Assembly (NCBI GenBank): GCA_902634135.1
Contig: CACPJB010000004.1
Coordinates: forward strand, 1 to 50,139
Direction: 5' to 3'
Source of the DNA: an uncultured Marinoscillum sp.
GTDB taxonomy: Bacteria > Bacteroidota > Bacteroidia > Cytophagales > MED-G16
Length of the DNA: 50,139 nt
Part shown: piece by piece, positions 37,813 to 46,814 of the stretch
Layout: each line of letters begins with the position of its first letter
Position numbering within the stretch: position 1 is the stretch's first letter
The notes under the pieces: model-generated
Told to the model about the DNA's origin: nothing
Database searches by the model: none
Seen by the model: the letters and a program-made list of their open reading frames with translations, nothing else
Position numbers and translations under genes: made by a program

Positions 37813-39972
37813 ATGATTAGGTATGTAATATTATTTTTTATGCTTTTCTCTTATTATAATATTCTTGGTCAGAAAAATATTCTTTTTATATCTGTAGATG
37901 ATTTAAAGCCAATGTTTAATTCATATGGTCATGATGATATGGTAACACCTAATATAGATGCTTTAGCCACAAAAGGAACTTCATTCCTAAATACATCAAC
38001 ACAACAAGCTATTTGTGCACCATCAAGAGCAAGTCTTTTAACAGGTCTTTACCCAGATGATACTAGAGTCTGGGATCTTGAAACCAAAATAAGAGATGAA
38101 AACCCTAATATAGTTACTCTTCCTCAACACTTTAAAAATAATGGATATTATTCAGTTGGTCTGGGTAAAATATTTGATAATAGATCAGTAGATGATAATT
38201 ATGATGGAATATCTTGGTCAACACAATTTTTACAAGGTATGCCGAATCAGTATTATTTCAATAATGATAATGGCAGATCTGGTTATCAGGATCCTCTAGT
38301 TCATCAAGCTATTGATCAATATAATAGTTATATCTCAGCAAATAATATAACTTCTACTTCTGGAAAGAGAGAGGCAAGAAAACTTTTCCCCTTATCTAAA
38401 CCTTCCACAGAAGGAAATCAAGATCTTCCTGATGATGGTTATGTTGATGGAGCAAGAACTAATTACGCCTTAATTAAAATGGAAGAGGCAGCTAATTCTG
38501 GCAAACCATTTTTTCTTGCTGTTGGTTATACAAAACCCCATCTACCTTTTGTTGCTCCAAAGATATATTGGGACATGTATGATAGAGATAATATATCAAT
38601 CCACCCTGAGCAAGGAAGAGATAATAGTATACCTTCTCTTGCATTTCATAACAACCATGAATTAGTAAATAATTATTCAGATATACCTTTAAATGGCAAC
38701 ATAACTACTAACAAGCAAAAAGAGTTAATTCATGGTTATAAGGCATGCGTATCTTATATTGATTCACAAGTAGGTAAGTTACTCTCTAAACTTGAAGAAC
38801 TTGGCCTATCAGAAAATACAATTATTGTTTTATGGGGTGATCATGGTTGGCATTTAGGTGATCATGGTTTATGGATTAAACATACCAATTTTGAACAAGC
38901 TGTAAATTCACCAATGATTATTTATTCACCAGATCATGGACTAGAAAATAATAAGTCAAATTCGCCAGTAGAACTTTTAGATATATATCCAACACTTTGT
39001 GATCTTGCTGGTATTGATACCCCAAGTGAAGTTCAGGGTAAATCAATTTCCCAGGTAATGGTTGATCCAACACATAAAGTAAGACAAGCTGCACTTGCTC
39101 AATATACTAGAATGTCAGGTGGAAAAAGAGTTATGGGCTATTCTCTTAGAGATGAAAAATATAGGTATACAAAATGGATTCAGATGGACTATAAGTCTGG
39201 AGAGAGATATGGAAATACTATTGCATGTGAGTTGTATGATTATGAAATTGATCCTTATGAAAAAATTAATAGGTGTTCAGATAATAATTATTCTGATATT
39301 ATTAATGAATTTGAACTAGAGTTTAAAAGAAGAAATATTGCTCAAAATACCCCTAGTAATTTTCTTCAAGTATCAGCTTGTGGATCATATACTGCTCCAG
39401 ATAATAAAATTTATACAGAGAGTGGGATATATACAGCTACCTTAAATGCAAGTAATGGAATGGATAGTGTTATTACCATTGAATTGGATTTAAGTGGGGA
39501 ATTATCTAATGTTGTTAACATTAATAATGGAGTTATTACAGCTGAGCAAGAGGGCGCAACCTATCAATGGTTTGATTGTACAACAAACCAGCCAATTACT
39601 GATGAAACCTTTCAGTCTTTTCAACCTGAAGGATCAGGTGAATATTATGTAAAAATTAGTGATCCTGATTGTGGTGATATAGAATCATCGTGTGTTACAT
39701 TTAGTAATGTTCTGTCTTTAGAAATCCAAAATTTAAAAAGCTATAATCTATTTCCTAACCCCGTTAAAGATGAGATAAATGTTGATTTGAATAAAGTATA
39801 TAAAAATATAATAATAAAATTAGTTGATCTTTCTGGGAAAGTAATCCTGAGAAAGTGGTATAGTAATAAATCTAAATTAACTATTGATGTTTCTTCATAT
39901 AATGGGCAATTTGTATTTTTAATCAACCTTGATGATATGGGTCAAAGAAAAACTAATATAATTATTCAATAG
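37813..39972 (+). CDS. S1 sulfatase with Ig-like region and T9SS sorting domain
   Basis: A 719 aa protein. Order: signal peptide (VILFFMLFSYYNILGQ), an S1_7-like sulfatase to about residue 505 with C68 in AICAPSRASLLTG, then beta-sandwich segments (SGIYTATLNASNGMDSVITIEL; SGEYYVKISDPDCG) of a kind common in Bacteroidota surface proteins. A C-terminal type A sorting domain closes it (YNLFPNPVKDEINVDLN to the end). The tag predicts export through the type IX system and attachment at the cell surface or release. The stop overlaps the convergent sulfatase by 11 nt. Confidence 0.92.
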   Translation: MIRYVILFFMLFSYYNILGQKNILFISVDDLKPMFNSYGHDDMVTPNIDALATKGTSFLNTSTQQAICAPSRASLLTGLYPDDTRVWDLETKIRDENPNIVTLPQHFKNNGYYSVGLGKIFDNRSVDDNYDGISWSTQFLQGMPNQYYFNNDNGRSGYQDPLVHQAIDQYNSYISANNITSTSGKREARKLFPLSKPSTEGNQDLPDDGYVDGARTNYALIKMEEAANSGKPFFLAVGYTKPHLPFVAPKIYWDMYDRDNISIHPEQGRDNSIPSLAFHNNHELVNNYSDIPLNGNITTNKQKELIHGYKACVSYIDSQVGKLLSKLEELGLSENTIIVLWGDHGWHLGDHGLWIKHTNFEQAVNSPMIIYSPDHGLENNKSNSPVELLDIYPTLCDLAGIDTPSEVQGKSISQVMVDPTHKVRQAALAQYTRMSGGKRVMGYSLRDEKYRYTKWIQMDYKSGERYGNTIACELYDYEIDPYEKINRCSDNNYSDIINEFELEFKRRNIAQNTPSNFLQVSACGSYTAPDNKIYTESGIYTATLNASNGMDSVITIELDLSGELSNVVNINNGVITAEQEGATYQWFDCTTNQPITDETFQSFQPEGSGEYYVKISDPDCGDIESSCVTFSNVLSLEIQNLKSYNLFPNPVKDEINVDLNKVYKNIIIKLVDLSGKVILRKWYSNKSKLTIDVSSYNGQFVFLINLDDMGQRKTNIIIQ

Positions 39973-41392
39973 CTTCTACAGAAACTCTCCAGTTATTTAT
40001 TAGATTGAGCAAATCGTTTTTTTTCTTGGGCATTTTATCTGCAAGATTAATTGTTTCGCCCTGATCTTTCTTAATGTTATAAAGTTCTACTCTTCCTTCT
40101 TTATAAAAATCTAATAACTTAAAATCTCCTAAACGAACTGTTGTGTTTGCGAGATCTCCAGTGCTTTGGGGTCTAGGTCTTGGTGAGTGCCAATAAATGG
40201 GTCTTTTGCTGTTATCTTGATTTTTACCCATTAATGAATTTTTAAAACTTAAACCATCAAGATGTTTCTCCTCCATTATATTTTCACCTATTAATTCTAG
40301 CAATGTAGGGTAGTGATCAGTTCCTGTAACAACAGTATTAGTCCAACCTTTTTTAATTTTATTTTCCCAGACCACAAAAAGAGGAACCTTAATTCCACCT
40401 TCATAATTATGTCCTTTCCCTGCTCTTAATGGTAAATTTGAAGTTGCAAGTGGTCTTCCGTTACCTCTATTTGAAAGTCCACCATGATCTGATGTAAAAA
40501 CAATGATTGTATTTTTATAAAGGTTATTTTCTTTTAAAAAATTAATAACTTTTCCAAAATTACTATCTAGGTTCTCAATCATAGCAGCATAGATATGGTT
40601 ATCTTGTCTCAACTTAGTTTCGCCAGTAGTTGTCTCAAATAAGAAAGGGTTTTTTAGATCTGTATTCTGATATATTTTTTCTGCTTTATTCTTATATTTT
40701 TCTTCAAGATCTAATTTTCCTTCAAAAGGTGTATGGACCTCATAGTGAGATAAGTAAATAAAAAAAGGTTTTATATTTTTTTTATTCGTATAATTTTCTT
40801 CTAACCAATTTAATGTTAGGTCAGTAAGTTGATCTGTTAGGTGATATCCTTCTTCAACTTCAGGAAGTTTAGTTATATCTGGTGCATTTTCATTTCCTTT
40901 TCCTCTTTTCTGTATATTGTAAGGATAGAAGTATGATTTAGGCACACCAGAATCTCCACCACCAAAATTTTTTTCAAATCCTTGCTCTTCTGGTGAAGAC
41001 CCTCTTTCATTTCTTGATAGATGCCATTTCCCAGAAATAAGTGTTGAATAACCATTATCTCTTAATGCTTCGGCAATAGTATATTCAGATTTAAGAAGCT
41101 GAGACCCAGGTCCAGGACTCTTTGTTCTTGCAGGGTATTTACCAGTCATTATTGCATATCTTGATGGGACACACCTTGGATGTGCTGAATAAGCATTTTT
41201 AAATTTCATGCCTCTATTTGATAGGGAATCAATGTGAGGTGTTTCATAAAATTTTGAGCCTTGAAATCCAACATCATACCAACCTAAATCGTCAACAAGA
41301 AAAAAAAGAATATTAGGTTTTTCTTTTTTAGATTTTTCCTCAATAAAATTTAAGTTTAGTAATAATGTAAATAATAAAAGTTTAATAATCAT
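39962..41392 (-). CDS. S1 sulfatase (arylsulfatase A-like), inverted
   Basis: A 476 aa sulfatase on the minus strand within an otherwise plus-strand locus. The catalytic cysteine is C74 in PRCVPSRYAIMTGK. Further landmarks are VDDLGWYDVGFQGSKFYETP, ISGKWHLSRNERGS and FTSDHGGLSNRGNGRP. An N-terminal hydrophobic stretch (IIKLLLFTLLLNLNF) suggests export. It belongs to a different S1 branch from the S1_7-like trio. It shares a 109-nt divergent gap with the next sulfatase, so it could be controlled separately. Confidence 0.9.
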   Translation of the reverse strand: MIIKLLLFTLLLNLNFIEEKSKKEKPNILFFLVDDLGWYDVGFQGSKFYETPHIDSLSNRGMKFKNAYSAHPRCVPSRYAIMTGKYPARTKSPGPGSQLLKSEYTIAEALRDNGYSTLISGKWHLSRNERGSSPEEQGFEKNFGGGDSGVPKSYFYPYNIQKRGKGNENAPDITKLPEVEEGYHLTDQLTDLTLNWLEENYTNKKNIKPFFIYLSHYEVHTPFEGKLDLEEKYKNKAEKIYQNTDLKNPFLFETTTGETKLRQDNHIYAAMIENLDSNFGKVINFLKENNLYKNTIIVFTSDHGGLSNRGNGRPLATSNLPLRAGKGHNYEGGIKVPLFVVWENKIKKGWTNTVVTGTDHYPTLLELIGENIMEEKHLDGLSFKNSLMGKNQDNSKRPIYWHSPRPRPQSTGDLANTTVRLGDFKLLDFYKEGRVELYNIKKDQGETINLADKMPKKKNDLLNLINNWRVSVEAIE

Positions 41393-41501
41393 TAATTTAT
41401 AATTTTAAACCTAAATCTAATATTTTACAGTTCTTTTAACATTTTTTCTTTACTTTTTTTTAATTTTTTTATCGTTTAATTTTACAAAAAAAATATCACA
41501 A
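41393..41501. promoter_or_regulatory. Divergent intergenic region between two sulfatases
   Basis: 109 nt of very T-rich sequence that must hold promoters for the minus-strand sulfatase and for the plus-strand sulfatase-GH10 pair. No element with a clean TAnnTTTG match could be found. Confidence 0.35.
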
Positions 41502-42875
41502 GTGTATAATCCTATCTTAGCGTTTTTTCTTTTTTTTATTGCTTTAACTTCATGTAAAAATTTAGATAATAGTTCATATAATAAATCTCCGAATATCATA
41601 TTTATTTTTGCTGATGATTTAGGTTACGGTGATATTAGTGCTTTTGGAGCTAAAGATATACTTACACCAAATATTGATTTTATAGCTGAAAATGGAATAA
41701 AGTTCACTGACTTTTATTCAGTTTCTTCAGTTTGTTCTCCATCTAGGGCCGGAATGTTAACAGGTAGAATGCCTCAAAGATTTGGTCTCAATGGCGTATT
41801 ATTTCCTGATAGTCATACTGGTATGCCGTCTTCCGAATATACTATAGCTGAATTATTAAGAGATAATGGATATAAAACTGGAGTTGTTGGTAAATGGCAT
41901 CTTGGTCATAAGCATGATTATCTTCCCCTTCAACAAGGTTTTGATTTCTTTTTTGGAATTCCATACAGTAATGATATGGCTAGTACAGTTTATTTTGGAG
42001 GTAATGATATTGTTGATTATTATCCAGACCAAACTATTATGACTAGGAGGTTAACTGATGAGGCTCTTAATTTTATTGATTCAAATAAAAAAAATAACTT
42101 CTATCTGTATGTTGCTCATCCAATGCCTCATGTTCCAATCTATGCATCTAAGTCTTTTATAGGATCATCTAAAAGAGGACTCTATGGTGATGTAGTTCAA
42201 GAGTTAGATTGGAGTGTTGGAAAAATTCTTAATAAGTTAGATGAACTGAATTTATTAGATAATACTTTAGTAATTTTTAGTAGTGATAACGGTCCTTGGC
42301 TGACAATGAAAGAAATGGGAGGTTCAGCAGGAAAATTAAGGAATGGTAAGATGTATACTTTTGAAGGCGGAATGAGAGTGCCAACAGTAGCTATGTTAAA
42401 AGGATATATCCCAGAAGGAATAGAAAGTAGAAATTTAGCTAGTCAGCTTGATTGGTTTCCAACTTTTGCATCCATAACTAATTCTGAAATCCCAAAAGAA
42501 ATCATTATAGACGGAGCTAATATAGAGGAAATATTAAAAGGTAATTCATTTACCTATGAGAGAGATTATTTATTTTTTGATTATGAGAGACTAGAAGCTT
42601 ACAGAAAAGGTGACTGGAAAATAAAACTTCCTTACGAAGGTTGGTCAGGCACATGGTATAAAAGTCCCATTGACCCTCATGATACTCTTCTTTTTAATTT
42701 AAAATTAGACCCAGGAGAAAAAAATAATATATTTGATGAAAATAAGGAATTGGCAAAAACCCTGGTTAAATCAATGCTTAAAAAATATAATGAGATGGGT
42801 GAATTGCCAGAATCAATAGTAATTAGAACTGATGCAGACGAGAGTCATTTGAGAGATTTAAATATTGACAAATAA
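41502..42875 (+). CDS. S1 sulfatase, lipoprotein, GTG start
   Basis: A 457 aa arylsulfatase-type enzyme. The formylglycine motif is C78 in SSVCSPSRAGMLTGRMPQRF; FADDLGYGDISAFG, VVGKWHLGHK and FSSDNGPWL complete the S1 landmarks. The lipobox ALTSC near residue 18 indicates a lipoprotein. The start is GTG: no in-frame ATG lies upstream within the gap, and the signal begins directly after it. The GH10 gene follows with 1 nt between, so the two are probably coexpressed. Confidence 0.9.
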   Translation: MYNPILAFFLFFIALTSCKNLDNSSYNKSPNIIFIFADDLGYGDISAFGAKDILTPNIDFIAENGIKFTDFYSVSSVCSPSRAGMLTGRMPQRFGLNGVLFPDSHTGMPSSEYTIAELLRDNGYKTGVVGKWHLGHKHDYLPLQQGFDFFFGIPYSNDMASTVYFGGNDIVDYYPDQTIMTRRLTDEALNFIDSNKKNNFYLYVAHPMPHVPIYASKSFIGSSKRGLYGDVVQELDWSVGKILNKLDELNLLDNTLVIFSSDNGPWLTMKEMGGSAGKLRNGKMYTFEGGMRVPTVAMLKGYIPEGIESRNLASQLDWFPTFASITNSEIPKEIIIDGANIEEILKGNSFTYERDYLFFDYERLEAYRKGDWKIKLPYEGWSGTWYKSPIDPHDTLLFNLKLDPGEKNNIFDENKELAKTLVKSMLKKYNEMGELPESIVIRTDADESHLRDLNIDK

Positions 42876-42876
42876 A

Positions 42877-44181
42877 ATGAAAAAATTACTTTCTTTTCTT
42901 TTTTTGATAATACAGATAAAATTTGTAGCTAACGCTCAAATTGTTAGTTCTTCTTGGGATAATTGTTCCAAATATTTAGGAAATATATCGCGTGATTTGT
43001 CTTCATCAAATATTACTACAACACCTGCTAATTGGTTAACATATTGGAATCAAGTTACTCCATCTAATGCTGGAAAATGGGGATTTATTGAAGGTCAGAG
43101 AGATGTTATGAAATGGGAAGGATTAGATAAAGCATATCAGCTAGCTAAAGATAATGGATTGAAATTTAAACAACATACCTTAATCTGGGGTAATCAGCAG
43201 CCAGCTTGGTTGGAAAACCTATCTTCAGAAGAACAGCTAGAGGAAATAGAGGAGTGGATAATGGAATTTTGTACAAGATATCCAGGAACTGATCAAATCG
43301 ATGTTGTTAATGAGGCAAGAGCAAATAAACCTGATGGAGGTGAAAAAGGTAACGGTACAAATAGAGCAAACTATATTGATGCTCTTGGGGGTCTTGGGGA
43401 TACTGGAGTGGACTGGGTTATAAAAGCGTTTGAGCTTGCCAGAAAACACTGCCCAAATGCAGAACTAATTTTAAATGATTATGGAATTTTAAATAATCCT
43501 GGCAATAGGAATGAGCATATTGCATTAGCAAATATTCTTAAAAATAGAGGATTAATTGATGGTATTGGTGTTCAGGGACATTCGTTTACAATTGAGAACA
43601 TGTCAGCTGAGCAAATGAAATTTTCATTAGATCAACTTGGAGCAACAGAATTGCCAGTTTACATATCTGAACTTGATATAGATGCTGAAGGTCAAAATCC
43701 CGAGAATACTCAATTGACAAGGTATAAGAATCTTTTTCCTGTAATGTGGGAGCATCCTAATGTAGCAGGTATAACTTTATGGGGATATGTGAAAGATCAC
43801 ATGTGGCGTGAGACCGCATACCTGGTACATGGAGAAGAAGTTGGTGCTGATGAAAGGTCAGCTCTGGAGTGGATTAAATCGTATGTTAATAAATCAAACT
43901 CTGGCTGTGATATTACTGGTCCTGTATTATCAGTTGAATTTGAGGAAATAGGTTTTGGTTTTTATCCTAACCCTGTCAAGGGTGGATCATATATTAGATT
44001 TTCTGAGGATGAAATTATAAAAAATATTCGTTTAAGATCAATGAATGGTGAAATACTAATATTTAAAGATATTAACTCTAAAGAAGGGAATGTACAAATT
44101 AATTTAAATAGGGGTATGTATATACTTGAGGTATTAAAAGAGAATGATAGACATGTCTTCAAGAAATTAATAGTTAGGTAG
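42877..44181 (+). CDS. GH10 endo-xylanase with T9SS sorting domain
   Basis: A 434 aa secreted xylanase. The track starts at a TTG (42865); ATG 42877 (MKKLLSFLFLIIQ) gives the natural signal peptide. The GH10 acid/base is in IDVVNEARANKPDG and the nucleophile in YISELDIDAEG. HTLIWGNQQPAWL and GIGVQGHSF are additional landmarks. The C-terminal 80 residues, from GFGFYPNPVKGGSYIRF, are a type IX sorting domain, so it should act on the cell surface or in the medium. It is paired with the upstream sulfatase. Sequence is clearly diverged from the other two GH10 domains. Confidence 0.93.
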   Translation: MKKLLSFLFLIIQIKFVANAQIVSSSWDNCSKYLGNISRDLSSSNITTTPANWLTYWNQVTPSNAGKWGFIEGQRDVMKWEGLDKAYQLAKDNGLKFKQHTLIWGNQQPAWLENLSSEEQLEEIEEWIMEFCTRYPGTDQIDVVNEARANKPDGGEKGNGTNRANYIDALGGLGDTGVDWVIKAFELARKHCPNAELILNDYGILNNPGNRNEHIALANILKNRGLIDGIGVQGHSFTIENMSAEQMKFSLDQLGATELPVYISELDIDAEGQNPENTQLTRYKNLFPVMWEHPNVAGITLWGYVKDHMWRETAYLVHGEEVGADERSALEWIKSYVNKSNSGCDITGPVLSVEFEEIGFGFYPNPVKGGSYIRFSEDEIIKNIRLRSMNGEILIFKDINSKEGNVQINLNRGMYILEVLKENDRHVFKKLIVR

Positions 44182-44183
44182 AC

Positions 44184-44399
44184 CTAATTACATTCACCTT
44201 CTTCCCAAGACATTACTCCTGCTCCTTCTGCAACACAAGAATTGCTATAAGTAATGTTATTACATCCACAAACTGGCCTGTACTCTTTTGTACATGCTCT
44301 AGCTTCATCTATCTTATTTTCGTCGATACAGAGAATATCTTTATTGCAAGAACTTAAAAATAAAGTGCTAAAAATAAAAAATATTATCATGGATTTCAT
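44184..44399 (-). CDS. Kazal-type protease inhibitor lipoprotein
   Basis: A 71 aa lipoprotein (lipobox LFLSSC) whose mature part is a single Kazal domain: the run CTKEYRPVCGCNNITYSNSC matches the Kazal pattern closely, with six cysteines in the folded part. By alignment with avian ovomucoid third domain (CTLEYRPLCG), the P1 residue would be Lys, suggesting inhibition of trypsin-like proteases. It is convergent with the GH10 gene, 2 nt apart, and is short enough to be missed by annotators. Confidence 0.8.
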   Translation of the reverse strand: MKSMIIFFIFSTLFLSSCNKDILCIDENKIDEARACTKEYRPVCGCNNITYSNSCVAEGAGVMSWEEGECN

Positions 44400-44476
44400 A
44401 AAAGATTTTTTTAAAAATTTTATTTTATTAAAAAAATTATTTCATTACTAATATATTAAATTATGATTAAACCTAA

Positions 44477-45067
44477 TTAATAAATGTGCTTATCTGGATG
44501 CCAATCTTTAATATAGATATTTCCTGATTCTAAAGCATCATCTTCTATTGGTGTTCCCATCGAATCATTCCATCTATTTAAAAATCCAAAAAGGGATATA
44601 ACTCCTAGAATCTCTACAATTTCACCATCATCCCAATGTTTTCTTAATTCACTAGAAATTTTATTATCAACTTTGTTGGGGATACTTGAAGCAGCAATAG
44701 CAAATTCAAATGCAGCCTTTTCTTTTTTATTAAATTTTTTACTTTTTCTAAAATCCCAAATTTCATATAATTGATCTTTATTAGATCCATATCTTTCTGC
44801 TGCTCTGATTGTATGTGCTCTACAGTAATTGCAGCCAGTTACTGTACTTGTTAAGTAGCCTATAAGTCTTTTGAGTTTACTTGTAACTTTTCCTTTATTT
44901 TCCATAACTGCTTTATTTAGATTTATAAAAGCATAAGCAATTGGAGGTCTCATAAACATAGTCTTAATACTATTTGGGCAGAATCCAAGAGTCTCATTAT
45001 AAAATTCAATAAGTTTATTTAATTCTTTATCATCCGATTTTAGTGGATTTACAAGTGCATTATTCAT
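44477..45067 (-). CDS. AhpD/carboxymuconolactone decarboxylase-family protein
   Basis: A 196 aa all-helical protein with the redox motif CNYCRAHTIRAAERYG, the CxxC-x-x-H pattern of AhpD-like alkylhydroperoxidases. LKRLIGYLTSTVTG just before and FGFLNRWNDSMGTPIEDDA near the end fit the uncharacterized peroxidase-related branch. It has no signal peptide. Role inferred: cytoplasmic peroxide reduction. It stands alone on the minus strand. Confidence 0.85.
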   Translation of the reverse strand: MNNALVNPLKSDDKELNKLIEFYNETLGFCPNSIKTMFMRPPIAYAFINLNKAVMENKGKVTSKLKRLIGYLTSTVTGCNYCRAHTIRAAERYGSNKDQLYEIWDFRKSKKFNKKEKAAFEFAIAASSIPNKVDNKISSELRKHWDDGEIVEILGVISLFGFLNRWNDSMGTPIEDDALESGNIYIKDWHPDKHIY

Positions 45068-45115
45068 AATATTAAATTTAATTAATTGTTAATTATATAA
45101 ATTTGAAATAAAACT

Positions 45116-45718
45116 ATGATAAAAAAATCTATTACAATATTTTTTTTGTTTTTCCTTTTATCAAATAATTCCTATTCTCAAAAATTAGAATTTGGTCTGA
45201 AAGGAGGGACTAATTTTGCAACTCAAAAACTCAATGGGATAAGCGGTGTAGAGTCAATAACAGGATATCATATTGGTGGATTTTTATATTTTAAATTGCC
45301 TATTCTATTCGGAATTCAAGTAGAAGGACAATATTCAACTCAGGGTAGTGAATTTCAAATTAATCAGGTAATGAATAAAAATAATTTAAGATATATAAAT
45401 ATTCCAATTTTAATAAGAAATGATTTTGGCCCTTTTAATTTTCATTTTGGTCCTCAATTTGGAATTTTAACTGATGCTTTTTCATTGAAAGGAGTAAAAA
45501 ATTCTATTAAAGATCAGTTTCTTGGCCGAGACTTTAGTATTGTAGTTGGAATAGCAGTTAGATTACCAGCTAATTTAGGATTATCTCTTAGGTATGTTAA
45601 GGGACTAAGAAATATTTCAGATAATAATATATTAAATAATGAAACTAAGAATACTATGTTTCAATTATCTTTAAAATATTCTTTAATTAAGTGGGGAATA
45701 AAAAAGAGAAAGAAATAA
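45116..45718 (+). CDS. Outer-membrane beta-barrel protein (PorT-like)
   Basis: A 200 aa protein with signal peptide (SITIFFLFFLLSNNSYSQ) and alternating beta strands such as LEFGLKGGTNFATQKL and LGLSLRYVKGLRNIS, as in the small outer-membrane beta-barrel (porin/PorT) family common in Bacteroidota. It directly abuts the next gene (the stop is followed by ATG with no gap). Function is not known beyond the barrel. Confidence 0.82.
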   Translation: MIKKSITIFFLFFLLSNNSYSQKLEFGLKGGTNFATQKLNGISGVESITGYHIGGFLYFKLPILFGIQVEGQYSTQGSEFQINQVMNKNNLRYINIPILIRNDFGPFNFHFGPQFGILTDAFSLKGVKNSIKDQFLGRDFSIVVGIAVRLPANLGLSLRYVKGLRNISDNNILNNETKNTMFQLSLKYSLIKWGIKKRKK

Positions 45719-46147
45719 ATGTCAGACATAGTTTTTAGAAAAATAAAAAAAGATGATTTAGATGAGGTTTATATCTTATTGAATCAGTTATCAAAAAAAG
45801 ATATTACTTCAATAGATAAAGATTCATCATGGAGAAATTTTATATCTAATACTAGTTCTAATTCTATCGTATGTATATATGAAAATCGAATAGTTGCATA
45901 CGGAAGTATAGTTATTGAAAATAAGATTAGAGGTCATGTTGCTGGCCACATTGAAGATATTGTGGTAGATAGTTCTGTAAGAGGAAAAATGGTAGGAGTG
46001 AAATTAGTTAAAGAATTAATTAGTATAGGAAAATCTAAAGGTTGTTATAGAATAACATTATTCTGTGATGAAGAGCTTATTAAGTTTTATCAGAGAAATG
46101 GTTTCAAGGTAGATAATGTTATAATGAAAAAATATTTAAATGGTTGA
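45719..46147 (+). CDS. GNA1-like glucosamine-phosphate N-acetyltransferase (GNAT fold)
   Basis: A 142 aa GNAT protein. The core GHIEDIVVDSSVRGKMVGVK followed by GCYRITLFCDEELIKFYQRN resembles eukaryotic glucosamine-6-phosphate N-acetyltransferase (GNA1: IEDVVV..RGK, LNCYKITLEC, FYKKFG). GNA1 makes GlcNAc-6-P from GlcN-6-P and acetyl-CoA. The close presence of glmS, which makes GlcN-6-P, supports this reading. Most bacteria instead acetylate GlcN-1-P with GlmU, so a bacterial GNA1-like gene near glmS is notable. The substrate is not proven. Confidence 0.72.
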   Translation: MSDIVFRKIKKDDLDEVYILLNQLSKKDITSIDKDSSWRNFISNTSSNSIVCIYENRIVAYGSIVIENKIRGHVAGHIEDIVVDSSVRGKMVGVKLVKELISIGKSKGCYRITLFCDEELIKFYQRNGFKVDNVIMKKYLNG

Positions 46148-46163
46148 TAAAAAATCTTAACAT

Positions 46164-46814
46164 TTATATATCAAAAAAATTATCATGAAGAAATTCAACC
46201 TCTGAAATTCTTTTAGGGAGTTCCTCAATCGGAAACTTTACTCCTTCCCAATAATAAAATATTTCATCACCATTACTTTCTATATTCAATGGATCTGAAA
46301 GTAATTTCTTTTGTAAGGAAAAATTTTTAAATAGTTTCTCTACAGCCAATTTATTTTCATTATTACCTAAGGATTTCAAGAAGAATTTATTTGAGAATTC
46401 GGGATTATTTCTATAATCTATATCTTTTCTTAGTTTATCAAAAAAACTCTCCTTTCTAAGAGTAAATTGAGGGAATTTATTATTTCTTTTACTTTTTAGA
46501 CGTAATATTCTTGTTTGATGTACTCCAGCTTCCCCTTGAGATATTTCTCTTAGGTATATCAGTATGTGAGGATATTTCTCTGATGTTATTGGGTTTATAT
46601 TTTTACCCCCATTAAACCAGCCTTTTGATGGGAGACTTAGTTTTAAGGTATTGGTTGTTCTATTAAACCCCATCTTTTCTAATAAATCACCTTCTTTTTT
46701 GAATTTTTTTTTATCTAAATAATAGATTATTAAACCTATTAATATAATTATTGGCAAACTTATGAACCAATATTCTACAAGAATAATTTCTAGAATTTCA
46801 TTAAATTCATTCAT
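46164..46814 (-). CDS. Unknown membrane-anchored protein
   Basis: A 216 aa protein I do not recognise. One transmembrane segment lies near the N-terminus (YWFISLPIIILIGLIIYYLD), followed by a basic stretch and a soluble, mostly polar domain with QGEAGVHQTRILRLK. It overlaps the start side of glmS by one base and is transcribed after it, so it may depend on the same transcript. No catalytic motif is evident. Confidence 0.7.
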   Translation of the reverse strand: MNEFNEILEIILVEYWFISLPIIILIGLIIYYLDKKKFKKEGDLLEKMGFNRTTNTLKLSLPSKGWFNGGKNINPITSEKYPHILIYLREISQGEAGVHQTRILRLKSKRNNKFPQFTLRKESFFDKLRKDIDYRNNPEFSNKFFLKSLGNNENKLAVEKLFKNFSLQKKLLSDPLNIESNGDEIFYYWEGVKFPIEELPKRISEVEFLHDNFFDI

